From: Cyanobacteria bacterium REEB446
Lineage (GTDB): Bacteria; Cyanobacteriota; Vampirovibrionia; LMEP-6097
Direction: 5' to 3'
Assembly: GCA_018970325.1 (NCBI GenBank)
Contig: JAGWWP010000021.1
Span: 1 to 37,749, forward strand
DNA: 37,749 nucleotides
Of this stretch, positions 24,542 through 33,453 are shown in pieces (positions within the stretch are counted from its first letter, which is position 1; the number at the start of each line of letters is the position of its first letter). The position numbers were made by a program, and so were the translations under genes. Under the pieces are notes generated by a model. That model ran no database searches. It saw only the letters and a program-made list of their open reading frames with translations, and was not told the DNA's origin.

Positions 24542-24740
24542 TAGCGTTCGCTTCCTTTTGCTTTAATATAGTTTTTATTCTAGCTATAGACTTCTTTAAC
24601 TCTCTTAAAGAAGAAATATTTTCTAGCTTCCTTGAATGAAGAGCCATCTTGACATCAAATAAATTAGTGTAAAGAGAATTAAGCTCTACATTTAGCTCTT
24701 CGACTGTCATTTCAATTAGTTTCTTTGCTTTAAGAATCAT
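24534..24740 (-). CDS. rpmC: 50S ribosomal protein L29
   Basis: A 68-residue two-helix protein with [22 protein letters not shown] and the terminal [13 protein letters not shown] that typifies L29 near the exit tunnel. It overlaps rplP by four bases and rpsQ by eight. An internal ATG would give the more usual MTVEEL start, but the overlap with rplP supports the longer form. Confidence 0.94.
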   Translation of the reverse strand: MILKAKKLIEMTVEELNVELNSLYTNLFDVKMALHSRKLENISSLRELKKSIARIKTILKQKEANANA

Positions 24741-25156
24741 GATTGTAAACCTTCCTTAATAATTACCTTGCATTTACAAGGAAACTTAGAAGCAGCAAGC
24801 TCCAAAGCTCTCTTCGCTAAAGCAATATCAACACCAGCAATCTCAAATAAGATTCTACCTGGCTTAATAACAGCTACCCAAAACTCTGGACTACCCTTAC
24901 CAGCACCCATCCTTGTTTCAGCAGGTCTTTGAGTAACAGGCTTATCAGGGAACACTCTGATCCAGATACGTCCACCTCTCTTAATATGACGAGTAAGAGC
25001 ACGTCTAGCAGCTTCAATCTGCCTAGAGTTAATCCACTTTGGCTCAAGTGCTTGAAGAGCAACTTCACCGAAACTCACAGAAGCACCACGAGTTTCTTTA
25101 CCAGTCATACGACCTCTTTGCTGTTTTCTATATTTAGTTCTCTTAGGCTGTAGCAT
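24737..25156 (-). CDS. rplP: 50S ribosomal protein L16
   Basis: A 139-residue protein starting [19 protein letters not shown], with [40 protein letters not shown] and a [19 protein letters not shown] core, all canonical L16 near the peptidyl-transferase centre. Length is normal. Its first 14 bases overlap the end of rpsC. Confidence 0.98.
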   Translation of the reverse strand: MLQPKRTKYRKQQRGRMTGKETRGASVSFGEVALQALEPKWINSRQIEAARRALTRHIKRGGRIWIRVFPDKPVTQRPAETRMGAGKGSPEFWVAVIKPGRILFEIAGVDIALAKRALELAASKFPCKCKVIIKEGLQS

Positions 25157-25862
25157 TAGAATTCGCTCCTCCCATATTACCTCCAGCAGCTGCTTTAATA
25201 TTAAGCTTCGCTTTCTCGCCTGGTCTTAAAATACCCTTATTAACCCAAACTTTGATACCAATATTTCCATAAGTAGTCAAAGACACTGAAAAACCATAAT
25301 CAATATTAGCTCTAAAAGTATGACAAGGAACGCTTCCTTCTTGAGCTCTTTCTGATCTAGCGATCTCAATACCGCCAAGTCTTCCAGAAACTTCAATCTT
25401 AATGCCCACTGCACCAGCTCTCATAGCTCTTTGGATAGATTGTTTAACAGCTCTCCTAAATGCGATACGTCTCTCAAGCTGCTGCCCAATACTTTCAGCA
25501 ATCAACTGAGCATCGATATCAATCTTATTAACTTCAAAGAGATTAACTTGTAAGACCACATCTGGCCTATTAATCAAAGACTGAAGCTCTGATCTCAAAG
25601 CATCTAAACCCTCATTAGCTTTACCAAAAACAAGACCAGGTCTTGCAGTGATGATATTTACTTGAAGCTGCCCAGGTTTTCTTTGAAGAATTACTTTACT
25701 AATACCTGCATTCTTAAGTTTTTTCTTAATATACTTACGTATAAGAGTATCCTCTTGCAGAACAGCTGCAAATTGACCAGCTCTAAAATCAACGAAAGTA
25801 ATTGAATCCGCAGTTTCAGTTATTCCAAGCCTATTTGCACGTGGTGGTACTTTTTGTCCCAT
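25143..25862 (-). CDS. rpsC: 30S ribosomal protein S3, with unusual KH loop
   Basis: The C-terminal domain is standard S3 ([10 protein letters not shown]-type helix, [35 protein letters not shown]). The KH domain has [20 protein letters not shown], where the loop reads GKAN (80-83) against the usual GxxG. The N-terminus reads [21 protein letters not shown] and lacks the W..RW(Y/F) pattern commonly found there. S3 lines the mRNA entry channel. Length (239) is normal, and position and overlaps with rplV (1 bp) and rplP (14 bp) are conserved, so this is the functional copy with a diverged KH loop. Confidence 0.96.
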   Translation of the reverse strand: MGQKVPPRANRLGITETADSITFVDFRAGQFAAVLQEDTLIRKYIKKKLKNAGISKVILQRKPGQLQVNIITARPGLVFGKANEGLDALRSELQSLINRPDVVLQVNLFEVNKIDIDAQLIAESIGQQLERRIAFRRAVKQSIQRAMRAGAVGIKIEVSGRLGGIEIARSERAQEGSVPCHTFRANIDYGFSVSLTTYGNIGIKVWVNKGILRPGEKAKLNIKAAAGGNMGGANSNATA

Positions 25863-26290
25863 TATTTATTAGACTCCTCTTTGTTTCTATTTTTCTTATT
25901 ACGTGGAGAAACATCCCACACGTGAGCAGCATACTCAGCTGGTTTTAAATCGCTCAATACAACATTCATCTGAGAACATCTCTTATAAATAGAGAAAGCT
26001 CTTCCTTTCGATCTTGCTCTAAATCTTTTTAAAACAGACTTATCATCTACTAAGAATTGAGAAATATATAATTCATCAGGATTCTCAACTCCATGATTTG
26101 CCTTGGCATTAGCCATTGCACTCAATAAAAGCTTTTTAACTGGATCAGCAGCAGCATAAGACATGAAGCTAAGTGCTTCACGAGCCTCGCCCGCTTTCAT
26201 TTTTCTAATAAGATTAACAGTTCTACGCAGCTTTCTTGCTGTTTGCCTGATAAATCCAAGTCTAGCTGTAATTATATTTTTCTCTGTCAT
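25862..26290 (-). CDS. rplV: 50S ribosomal protein L22
   Basis: A 142-residue protein with ARLGFIRQTARKLRRTVNLIR, ALSFMSYAAADPVKKLLLSAMANAKANHG and VLKRFRARSKGRAFSIYKRCSQMNVVLSD, the L22 pattern with its tunnel-lining hairpin. The C-terminal 20 residues are Asn/Lys/Glu-rich and not conserved. Overlaps of one base with rpsS and rpsC point to coupled translation. Confidence 0.97.
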   Translation of the reverse strand: MTEKNIITARLGFIRQTARKLRRTVNLIRKMKAGEAREALSFMSYAAADPVKKLLLSAMANAKANHGVENPDELYISQFLVDDKSVLKRFRARSKGRAFSIYKRCSQMNVVLSDLKPAEYAAHVWDVSPRNKKNRNKEESNK

Positions 26291-26571
26291 TATCTGCCAA
26301 CTTTTGCCTTTTTCGCCCCCGCATGCCCTCTAAATGTTCTAGTTAAAGAAAACTCACCTAAACGATGCCCGACCATAGACTCTGAGCAATACACCGGGAT
26401 AAACTTCTGACCATTATAAACAGCGATAGTAAGACCCACCATATCAGGGAGTATCATAGAAGCTCTCTTCCAAGTCTTAATAACCTTCTTATCGCCTTTA
26501 AGCTTAGATGCATCTACTTTCTTCTTAAGAGAGTGATGAATATAAGGACCTTTTTTTGTTGAACGTGACAT
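26290..26571 (-). CDS. rpsS: 30S ribosomal protein S19
   Basis: The 93-residue product reads [19 protein letters not shown], then [24 protein letters not shown] and [18 protein letters not shown], unmistakable S19 at normal length. S19 sits in the head of the small subunit. It follows rplB by 18 bp. Confidence 0.98.
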   Translation of the reverse strand: MSRSTKKGPYIHHSLKKKVDASKLKGDKKVIKTWKRASMILPDMVGLTIAVYNGQKFIPVYCSESMVGHRLGEFSLTRTFRGHAGAKKAKVGR

Positions 26572-26589
26572 ATACTAAACCTTTATAAA

Positions 26590-27432
26590 TTAGAGAGCCG
26601 AAACCTTCTTACCTTTTCTATTCGTGATGATGTACTTAGCAGAAAGTTTTTTATCTTTTCTAGTCTTACGACCAACCCTCTTACCAGTGAATGTCTTAGG
26701 AATACCACCAATAGGACACTTACCTTCACCACCACCATGAGGGTGATCCACTGGATTCATTGCAGAACCTCTGACCGTAGGTCTAATACCCTTAAGCCTG
26801 TTAATACCAGCCTTACCGATAACAGTATTTTTCTGATCAGCGTTACCAAGTTCGCCAATAGTAGCGATACAGTCCATATGAACTCTTCTAAGCTCACCTG
26901 AAGGCAGCTTCAGAATCGCATAATCGCCATCCTTAGCAGAAAGCATCGCAGAAGAACCTGCCGTTCTAACCATCTGTGCTCCCTTACCTTTAGTAAGTTC
27001 GATATTATGAATATTAGTACCCTGTGGAATATCTCTTAAAGGAAGAGCGTTACCAACGGCAATCTCAGAAGCTGGACCAGATTCAACCGATGAACCGATA
27101 GTCAAACCTTTCGGAGCAAGAATATAACGCTTATCTCCATCCTTATAAAACAAAAGAGCTAAATGCACATTTCTGTTTGGATCATACTCTATAGCCTTGA
27201 CAGTAGCTGGCACACCAAACTTTTCTCTCTTCCAATCAATAACTCTATATTTTTTCTTAACTCCGCCGCCCTTATGCCTGCAAGTGATCTTACCAGCGTT
27301 ATTACGACCAGTAGATTTTTTCAACTTAGATAGCAAGGCTTTTTCAGGCTTAGACTTGGTTATATCTTGCCTATCAAGAGTAATACAACCTCTTGTGCCT
27401 GGTGTTCTTGGATTTTTTTTCTTTAGGGCCAT
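26590..27432 (-). CDS. rplB: 50S ribosomal protein L2
   Basis: A 280-residue protein with PRTPGTRG near the start, [34 protein letters not shown], and the invariant [18 protein letters not shown] around the catalytic-centre histidine. It binds 23S rRNA and aids subunit joining. ATG 27430-27432 fits the family start MALKK; the frame extends 16 codons further upstream from a non-ATG codon, which is not needed. It is the first gene of the cluster here, with L23, L4, L3 and S10 missing upstream. Confidence 0.97.
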   Translation of the reverse strand: MALKKKNPRTPGTRGCITLDRQDITKSKPEKALLSKLKKSTGRNNAGKITCRHKGGGVKKKYRVIDWKREKFGVPATVKAIEYDPNRNVHLALLFYKDGDKRYILAPKGLTIGSSVESGPASEIAVGNALPLRDIPQGTNIHNIELTKGKGAQMVRTAGSSAMLSAKDGDYAILKLPSGELRRVHMDCIATIGELGNADQKNTVIGKAGINRLKGIRPTVRGSAMNPVDHPHGGGEGKCPIGGIPKTFTGKRVGRKTRKDKKLSAKYIITNRKGKKVSAL

Positions 27433-27489
27433 GATTATTCTTGAGCGTATATTAGTTACGACCATTAGCCGTAAAAACAACGAATTAAT

Positions 27490-27498
27490 ATGATAGCA
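27490..27498 (-). promoter_or_regulatory. Possible extended -10 promoter of the ribosomal operon
   Basis: On the minus strand TGCTATCAT (27498 to 27490) forms an extended -10 box 58 bp before the rplB ATG. No convincing -35 box is seen. It is offered because rplB is the first gene of the run and must have its own promoter. Confidence 0.35.
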
Positions 27499-27546
27499 AA
27501 GTATTTATGGCTTTTCTGAGATGGAAGAGAAAAAAATACTAAAATT

Positions 27547-27604
27547 TTAGCTTTACGCTAAGCTCTTAACCATTTTTTAAAGTTTTAGGCTTAATATCAG
27601 CCTA
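27547..27604. repeat. Two small hairpins in the divergent intergenic region
   Basis: TTAGC/GCTAA (27547-27551 with 27557-27561) and TAGGCT/AGCCTA (27586-27591 with 27599-27604) are perfect short inverted repeats in the 223-bp gap between rplB and the divergent gene at 27656. They could be binding sites or leader structures; no terminator-like T run follows. Confidence 0.35.
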
Positions 27605-27655
27605 GGTAATGGAAGCGAAAGCAGGATTAGTGCCTTTACGCATCAAGGAGAAAAA

Positions 27656-27982
27656 ATGTCAGCAAACCCTGGTAAGAAAATTAAATTAAATAAAGTAAGA
27701 GAAATTATAGTTACGAGGTTAAGAGACGACCTAAGACAACCAACATTATTAAAATCTGCAATAGAGCAAGGAAGAAAAGAACGAGATACTACTGTCCCGA
27801 TATTTACGAAAAAAATCAATCCATTCCCTCAGCAAAGATTTGACCTTGGAGAAGAAGATGAGAGAGAGGCTAATCTTAGATCAGAAAGTAACCTAAAAGA
27901 AGCTGCGGGACTAAAAGAAGAGACAAGAAACAAAAGAGCAAATTTATTTAAACCTGTATCTATATCAAAAATGATAGGCTAA
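27656..27982 (+). CDS. Unrecognised small charged protein
   Basis: A 108-residue basic and acidic mixed protein without signal peptide or membrane segment. It has a basic N-terminal part (GKKIKLNKVREIIVTRLRDD) and a Glu/Arg-rich middle (EEDEREANLRSESNLKEAAG) that should be helical or disordered. AAGGAG five bases before the ATG supports translation. It ends four bases before holA and is probably co-transcribed with it. No family is recognised. Confidence 0.7.
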   Translation: MSANPGKKIKLNKVREIIVTRLRDDLRQPTLLKSAIEQGRKERDTTVPIFTKKINPFPQQRFDLGEEDEREANLRSESNLKEAAGLKEETRNKRANLFKPVSISKMIG

Positions 27983-27986
27983 AAAC

Positions 27987-29009
27987 ATGCTTATACTCCT
28001 ATCTGGAGATGATGAATTTAAAAAGCAAATTCAGCTAGAGGAGCTAATTTGTGGCTTTGGCTCTAATTTAAACAAACTGAAAACCATAGAAAATCCTAGT
28101 TTTTCTGAATTAATTAATTTCCTGAATAGCCCTCAAAGTCTTTTCAGTTTCAATAACGAAACTAATCAGAAAGCTTACCTTATTAAAGATTTTTATCCAT
28201 TAAAGCAAAAGGACAAGGATGAAAGTAACGCAAAATCAGAAAAAAACAAAGATGACGAAAAGCTAATTGAGTTTTGCTTAAAGACAATAAAAGATGCTCA
28301 GCAAGAGAGCTTGGTGATTTTTGTCAATGAAAGCATCAAAGGTACATTGAAATTCGTCAAAGGATTAAAGAAAATTGACAACTGTAATCACCTAGATTTA
28401 AATAAATTTAAGAGCTGGGACCTAGATCCTTGCTTGATTTACATAAAAAAATTAATTAAAACGCGCCCACAGATTAAGATTCTTGACAAAGACTTAGAAC
28501 AATTTATTAAATATCTTGGTGCCGAGAATGTTGCCGAAATATTTCAAACATTAGAAACCTTGTCACAGTCTTTCGATAAAATAGATTTTAATTTACTGAA
28601 AAAATATTCCCAGCCTAAATATGACTTGTTTAACTTCGCTGAGGTTTTAGTATCGGGTAAAAAAGCTGAAGCCATTCAGGAATTAAGAAAAATTAAAGCA
28701 GATCCTGAACAGAAAAACAATCTAGGCATAATTGGTTTACTACATAATCAACTAAATCTATATCAAGGTATCAAAGTACTAGAAATCAACAAATTCAACA
28801 ACGATCAAATAGCCGAGAAGCTTGGAATTAAGTCTGGCAGAGTGTATCACTTGAAGCTGAATTCTAAAAACATCCAGTTAACTAGATTAGAAAAATTATC
28901 GGAGCAACTATTTAGATATGAAAAGAGAGTTAAGGTTGGCGAGCTTAAACTTCTTGAGGCTCTAAGTCTACTGATTCACTCTGAGGAAGATCAACCCGCT
29001 TTAATTTAG
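27987..29009 (+). CDS. holA: DNA polymerase III delta subunit (clamp-loader arm)
   Basis: The 340-residue protein opens LILLSGDDEFKKQ, matching the LxGxExF start of HolA. After a divergent AAA-like region its C-terminal domain shows FAEVLVSGKKAEAIQELRKI, NNLGIIGLLHNQLNLYQGIKVLE, NDQIAEKLGIKSGRVYHLK and the final helices, which match the delta-subunit C-terminal collar domain. No Walker motifs are present, as expected for delta. It loads the beta clamp. A Lys/Asp-rich insertion lies around residues 72-90. Its last 65 bp overlap the convergent rmuC gene. Confidence 0.82.
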   Translation: MLILLSGDDEFKKQIQLEELICGFGSNLNKLKTIENPSFSELINFLNSPQSLFSFNNETNQKAYLIKDFYPLKQKDKDESNAKSEKNKDDEKLIEFCLKTIKDAQQESLVIFVNESIKGTLKFVKGLKKIDNCNHLDLNKFKSWDLDPCLIYIKKLIKTRPQIKILDKDLEQFIKYLGAENVAEIFQTLETLSQSFDKIDFNLLKKYSQPKYDLFNFAEVLVSGKKAEAIQELRKIKADPEQKNNLGIIGLLHNQLNLYQGIKVLEINKFNNDQIAEKLGIKSGRVYHLKLNSKNIQLTRLEKLSEQLFRYEKRVKVGELKLLEALSLLIHSEEDQPALI

Positions 29010-30081
29010 TACCAATCCGCAAACTTTTATCACTAACATCCTTAATGGACTGGCTAGCTTCATCTAACTTCTTTTCTGTTTTCTCAAGTAAAAGTACAAA
29101 ATTAAAAAACTCCTTCTTAATGCTAGCTAGAAGCTTCCAGACTTCACTAGAGTGCTTCTGTATCGCAAGAGTTCTAAAACCCATCTGCAAACTATTTAAT
29201 AAAGCTGCTAAAACAGAGGGTCCAGCTACAATCACTCGACAATCACGCTGTAAAATTTCAAGCAACTCCGGTCTGCGAGCTACTTCAGCATATAAACCTT
29301 CAATCGGCAAAAAGAGAATAGCAAAATCAGTAGTATGTGGCGGGTAAATATATTTATCACGAATAGATCTAGCTTCTGCTTTAATCCTAGTTTCTAATTG
29401 CTTTAAAGCTTTATCGGAAGCTATCAAATCCCCTTGTTCACCTGCTTCTATTAATCTTAAATAATCCTCTTGAGGGAATTTAGCATCTAAAGGCAACCAT
29501 AATGGTTCTGGGCTATCCCCTTGTCCTGGAAACTTAATCGCAAAATCTACAATTTCAGTAGATTTAGGTCTAACTTTCACATTTTTCTCAAACTGTTCTG
29601 GAGCCAAAATCTGCTCAAGCAAGCTACCTAACTGTATTTCGCCCCACACACCGCGAGTTTTTACATTATTTAACAAACGCTTTAAATCACCGACTCCAAC
29701 GGCAAGATTCTGCATTTCACCTAAACCCTTATAAACCTGCTCTAATCGTTCATCAACTCGTTTAAAGGATTCCCCTAAGCGCTTATCTAAAGTACCCTGC
29801 AAACGCTCATCAACAGTCAATCTCATCTGCTCAAGCTTTAAATTATTATCCTCTTGCATCGCTATTAAGCGTGATTCAAGAGTAAACTTTAAAGCTTGAA
29901 AATCTTGACGACTACCGCTGTCCAAGGATCTGAAACGATTTTCTAATCCCTCTTGAAATAACGAAAGCTGATGATGATTAAAAGAAAAGCCATTAGAGAA
30001 TCTGGATAATTCCACCAAAACATAGATGGATAGAATTATGGATACAAAAGAAAAAATCAGAATAATAAAATCAATAGTCAT
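28945..30081 (-). CDS. rmuC: DNA recombination protein RmuC
   Basis: An N-terminal membrane helix (about 4-24) is followed by a coiled coil (about 40-130) and the RmuC core: NNVKTRGVWGEIQLGSLLEQIL, DFAIKFPGQG, LPLDAKFPQEDYLRL, PPHTTDFAILFLPIEGLYAEV, RVIVAGPSVLAALLNSLQMGFRTLAI. The core has a PD-(D/E)xK-like fold and the family limits certain DNA rearrangements; its chemistry is not settled. At 378 residues it is shorter than E. coli RmuC but similar to many others. The 3' end overlaps holA by 65 bp tail to tail. It lies 48 bp downstream of the lipoprotein gene on the same strand. Confidence 0.93.
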   Translation of the reverse strand: MTIDFIILIFSFVSIILSIYVLVELSRFSNGFSFNHHQLSLFQEGLENRFRSLDSGSRQDFQALKFTLESRLIAMQEDNNLKLEQMRLTVDERLQGTLDKRLGESFKRVDERLEQVYKGLGEMQNLAVGVGDLKRLLNNVKTRGVWGEIQLGSLLEQILAPEQFEKNVKVRPKSTEIVDFAIKFPGQGDSPEPLWLPLDAKFPQEDYLRLIEAGEQGDLIASDKALKQLETRIKAEARSIRDKYIYPPHTTDFAILFLPIEGLYAEVARRPELLEILQRDCRVIVAGPSVLAALLNSLQMGFRTLAIQKHSSEVWKLLASIKKEFFNFVLLLEKTEKKLDEASQSIKDVSDKSLRIGTKLKRVDLPQSESVDLEPQEV

Positions 30082-30129
30082 AGATATTAGGTATAAAATT
30101 AAATATAAAGCTGAAAAATCATCTAAAAC

Positions 30130-30693
30130 TCACTGTGGTTCTTTAACAGCGAAGCTTCTCCTGAAATCATCTAAATTATTCTCCTCTAGCTTAAGTTCAG
30201 AAGCTGGTCCTAATGCTTTAAAAAACCAAGTACCAGACTCTGTTTCGGCCACAATAATATAAGCAGCCCAGTTTTCACGTAAAAGCTTTTGAGCAGATGG
30301 ATTAAATGGGTCCTTAGATTCTAAATAATTACCATTTAAATACAGTTTAGTTACAGGAATAGAATGATAATTAAACTGAGTATTTTCTAAAATCTTAAAT
30401 GCCGCATCCTGAGAAAATTGATTTTTCCAGCGTTCTATATTCGCGTCCAAGCCTCCAGCATTACCTGGCAAAAACGAAACCGAAAGATTAGAATTATCAG
30501 CTATCTTGTACTGCTCTAGGCGCATAGAGTTAGAAGCTGGTTCTTTAACCCAAGTATTAGAAACTTTATAAGCAATATCTCCCTTCGCTAAGTGCCGAGT
30601 ATCATATTTAGTCATTTCGTGAACAGCAAGATTTGAGCAAGCCGTGTTTAGTAAAAAAAATAGAAAAATGGAAAAATAATATTTCGATATCAT
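30130..30693 (-). CDS. Putative lipoprotein, unknown function
   Basis: A 187-residue product with a short hydrophobic signal peptide (about 5-18) ending LLNTAC, a likely lipobox with Cys19 as the lipid-attachment site. The rest is soluble with alternating strands and helices (GDIAYKVSNTWVKEP, LSVSFLPGNAGG, TWFFKALGPASEL). The shape recalls small periplasmic PsbP/DUF1795-like folds, but I cannot confirm this. It is upstream of rmuC on the same strand and may be co-transcribed. Confidence 0.65.
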   Translation of the reverse strand: MISKYYFSIFLFFLLNTACSNLAVHEMTKYDTRHLAKGDIAYKVSNTWVKEPASNSMRLEQYKIADNSNLSVSFLPGNAGGLDANIERWKNQFSQDAAFKILENTQFNYHSIPVTKLYLNGNYLESKDPFNPSAQKLLRENWAAYIIVAETESGTWFFKALGPASELKLEENNLDDFRRSFAVKEPQ

Positions 30694-30819
30694 AATGAAA
30701 TTTGAACCTACCCCTTATTTATGTAAGTATAGCAATTTTCATTTTCCGCACAGATTATTAATTAAAACTTAATAAGAATTTCATATACTGCAAACTAGAA
30801 AATTTACGAGGCAAAATAG

Positions 30820-31512
30820 ATAGAAATTAGCAGCAAAAAGGATATTGGACTAGATAAAAACGCAGACGTAAAATCAGCAGTTGATGGATTAAAAACCGAG
30901 GCAACACAACAAGCAGATACTCAAAAAGATATAACCCGAGGTAGAATCAGTGAGTTAAAAGCGAGCATTGATGATTTAGAAAGTACACGAACGGATTCTG
31001 TATCTGGCAGCATAAATTCTTTAACAGATAAAACTCAGGCTATTTATCAAGAAAATACTGGACAAAAGGCTGATAGATCTGATCTTCGAGATGCAATTAT
31101 TATGACATTATTAGGAGAAGAGAGTGGCATAAAAGATCCTAATATCGAAGAAGCTTTTACTAAAAACCCTAATCTTGCCTTTAAAGGCTTGTTAGAAACA
31201 GATAATAGCAAAGTAGATGCAGCTATATCTCACCTTAGCGGACAGTTAGACGAGAAAACTCAAGAATTAAATTTACTTGAAGGCAGCGGCTCCGTAATGG
31301 AGGTTGTGAACGGTGTGCAAAACGAAATTCTTGATCCAGAAAAAGTCGAAGAAGAAATTCGGAACGAAGTGGGTAATTCGCAAAATAAAACTGATGAATT
31401 AGGCAAAGATAAAGATTCAGGTAAAGAAACTTCCACCTCGATTTTAGAAAATGCCCACGACACCATTAATATACTTAATGAGAATAATAGGGAAACAGCT
31501 CAGAGGAAATAA
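30820..31512 (+). CDS. Coiled-coil-like acidic protein with no canonical start
   Basis: The first ATG is at 31102, giving 136 residues, but the same frame stays open for 94 further codons back to a TAG at 30817-30819. These codons have the same helical, acidic character (DGLKTEATQQADTQKD, GRISELKASIDDLES, GSINSLTDKTQAIYQ). No ATG, GTG or TTG occurs in that stretch; ATA (30820) or ATT (30826) after a GAGG at about 30808 are the only options for a longer start. Either initiation is at ATT, or the 5' end has been lost or frameshifted. The protein has no recognised family and no membrane segment. The 127-bp gap upstream holds nothing else I can identify. Confidence 0.5.
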   Translation: MEISSKKDIGLDKNADVKSAVDGLKTEATQQADTQKDITRGRISELKASIDDLESTRTDSVSGSINSLTDKTQAIYQENTGQKADRSDLRDAIIMTLLGEESGIKDPNIEEAFTKNPNLAFKGLLETDNSKVDAAISHLSGQLDEKTQELNLLEGSGSVMEVVNGVQNEILDPEKVEEEIRNEVGNSQNKTDELGKDKDSGKETSTSILENAHDTINILNENNRETAQRK

Positions 31513-31610
31513 AGTTAGTGCCTGAATTTAAAATTTAACTTAAATTTACTTAACAAAAACCTAGATACTAAGATAAAGCCTCACAAATCGTGATACATTT
31601 ATTCCTTGAC

Positions 31611-33434
31611 ATGTCTACCAATATCACTAACATACGTAATATCGCTATCATAGCTCACGTTGACCACGGTAAAACCACACTTCTAGATGCAATCTTAGAT
31701 CAAACTAATTGCTTTGCAGATCACAAAGAAAGAGTAATCTGCGTTATGGACAGTAATCCTTTAGAGAAAGAGCGCGGGATTACCATATTTAGTAAAAATA
31801 CTTCAGTGAAATTTGGTGATAAAACGATAAACATCGTAGATACACCTGGTCACTCGGACTTTGGTGGTGAAGTGGAAAGGGTTCTAGGCATGGTTCAGGG
31901 CTGTCTTTTACTCGTAGATGCCTTTGAAGGACCAATGCCTCAAACTAGATTCGTTCTAAAGAAAGCTTTTGAGAAAGGTCTAAAGCCTATTCTCGTTATT
32001 AACAAAATAGATAAATTAAATGCTGACCCAGCAAGAGTTATAGATGAAGTTCTAGAATTATTTATAGATCTAGGTGCTGATGATAGTCAAATCGAATTCC
32101 CTATCATCTATGCTTCTGGCGTAAACGGGATGGCTAAAGCTAATCTTGAAGATAAAGATGCTGGCATGGAAGTCATTCTAGAGACTATTCTCAGAGAAGT
32201 ACCTGCACCAGCTGGAGATATAGAAGCACCATTCTTATTTCAAACAGTGAGCTTAGATTCAAATGAATATTTAGGTAGAATGCTTGTAGGCAGAGTTCTT
32301 AATGGCAGTGTTAAAGTTAACGACCAAGTAAATCTTATAAAAATTGAAAATGGTGAAAAACAAATCATGAAAAAGAAAATCGCTAAGATTTTTGGTTTTA
32401 ATGGTTTAGAGAAAATAGAATTAGAGTCTGCTTCAGCTGGAATGATAGTTATGCTAGCTGGCATGGTTGAAGGTAATATCGGAGATACCGTCTGTGTACC
32501 AACTCTTACAGATGCTCTTCCAGCGATAAAAGTAGATGAACCTACTCTAGAAATGATTTTCTCAGTAAACTCAAGTCCATTTGCTGGTCAAGAAGGTAAA
32601 TTCGTTACTTCTAGGCAAGTAAAAGCGAGACTAGAAAAAGAATTAGAAACTAACGTAGCAATGCGTGTAACAGCCACTGACAGCACTGATGCGTTCTTAG
32701 TTGCAGGTAGAGGTGAATTACATTTAGGTATACTTATCGAAACCATGAGACGTGAAGGCTTTGAATTTCAGGTCGGCAAACCAAGAGTAATTCAAAAAAT
32801 AGTAAATTCGAAAGTACATGAGCCTTTTGAAGAATTAATTTTAGACGTGGAAGATGAGTTCTCTGGTGCTTGCATAGAGAGACTAGGAAAGAGAAGAGCT
32901 GAAATGACCTACATGAACACTCTTCATGGCAGAACTACACTTAAATTTATGATCCCGACTAGAGGTTTAATCGGCTTTGCCACTGAGTTTGTGAGAATAA
33001 CCAAGGGTACTGGTATCATGAGTCATTCATTTATAGAATACAGAGAATATGCTGGTGACATAGATAAAGTGAGACCAGGCGTATTAGTTAATTTAGAAGA
33101 AGGCGTAGCTACCTCTTATTCACTAGAAAACTTCTCTGATAGGGGTGTTTTCTTTATAAAACCTGGTACTAAAGTTTATAAAGGTATGATAGTCGGTGAA
33201 GCGAATCGTGCTCAAGATATAGAACTTAACCTTACTAAGGAAAAAGCTCTTACTAACATGCGTTCAGCAGGAGCAGATGTTTTAGTGCAGCTTAAATCCA
33301 CTCGTGATATAGGTTTAGAAGATGCCCTAGTTTACATAAATGATGAAGAATTAGTGGAAATCACTCCTCTAAATATTCGTTTCCGTAAACAGGTTTTAGA
33401 CAAAAAAGCTTTTAAAAAGCAGACTATGAGTTAA
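31611..33434 (+). CDS. typA: Ribosome-associated translational GTPase TypA/BipA
   Basis: The 607-residue product has G1 AHVDHGKTT (15-23), the effector segment KERGITIF, G3 DTPGHSDFGGEVERVL, G4 NKIDK, and the BipA-specific C-terminal domain with HGRTTLKFMIPTRGLIGFATEF and ALVYINDEELVEITP. It acts on 30S/70S ribosomes, in 50S assembly and in stress or cold adaptation. ATG 31611 is the family-like start (MSTNITNIRNIAIIAHVDHG); an in-frame GTG at 31590 is possible. No Shine-Dalgarno is evident. It converges with ligA with a 19-bp gap. Confidence 0.97.
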   Translation: MSTNITNIRNIAIIAHVDHGKTTLLDAILDQTNCFADHKERVICVMDSNPLEKERGITIFSKNTSVKFGDKTINIVDTPGHSDFGGEVERVLGMVQGCLLLVDAFEGPMPQTRFVLKKAFEKGLKPILVINKIDKLNADPARVIDEVLELFIDLGADDSQIEFPIIYASGVNGMAKANLEDKDAGMEVILETILREVPAPAGDIEAPFLFQTVSLDSNEYLGRMLVGRVLNGSVKVNDQVNLIKIENGEKQIMKKKIAKIFGFNGLEKIELESASAGMIVMLAGMVEGNIGDTVCVPTLTDALPAIKVDEPTLEMIFSVNSSPFAGQEGKFVTSRQVKARLEKELETNVAMRVTATDSTDAFLVAGRGELHLGILIETMRREGFEFQVGKPRVIQKIVNSKVHEPFEELILDVEDEFSGACIERLGKRRAEMTYMNTLHGRTTLKFMIPTRGLIGFATEFVRITKGTGIMSHSFIEYREYAGDIDKVRPGVLVNLEEGVATSYSLENFSDRGVFFIKPGTKVYKGMIVGEANRAQDIELNLTKEKALTNMRSAGADVLVQLKSTRDIGLEDALVYINDEELVEITPLNIRFRKQVLDKKAFKKQTMS

Positions 33435-33453
33435 GAAATGACAGCGGTCTCGA

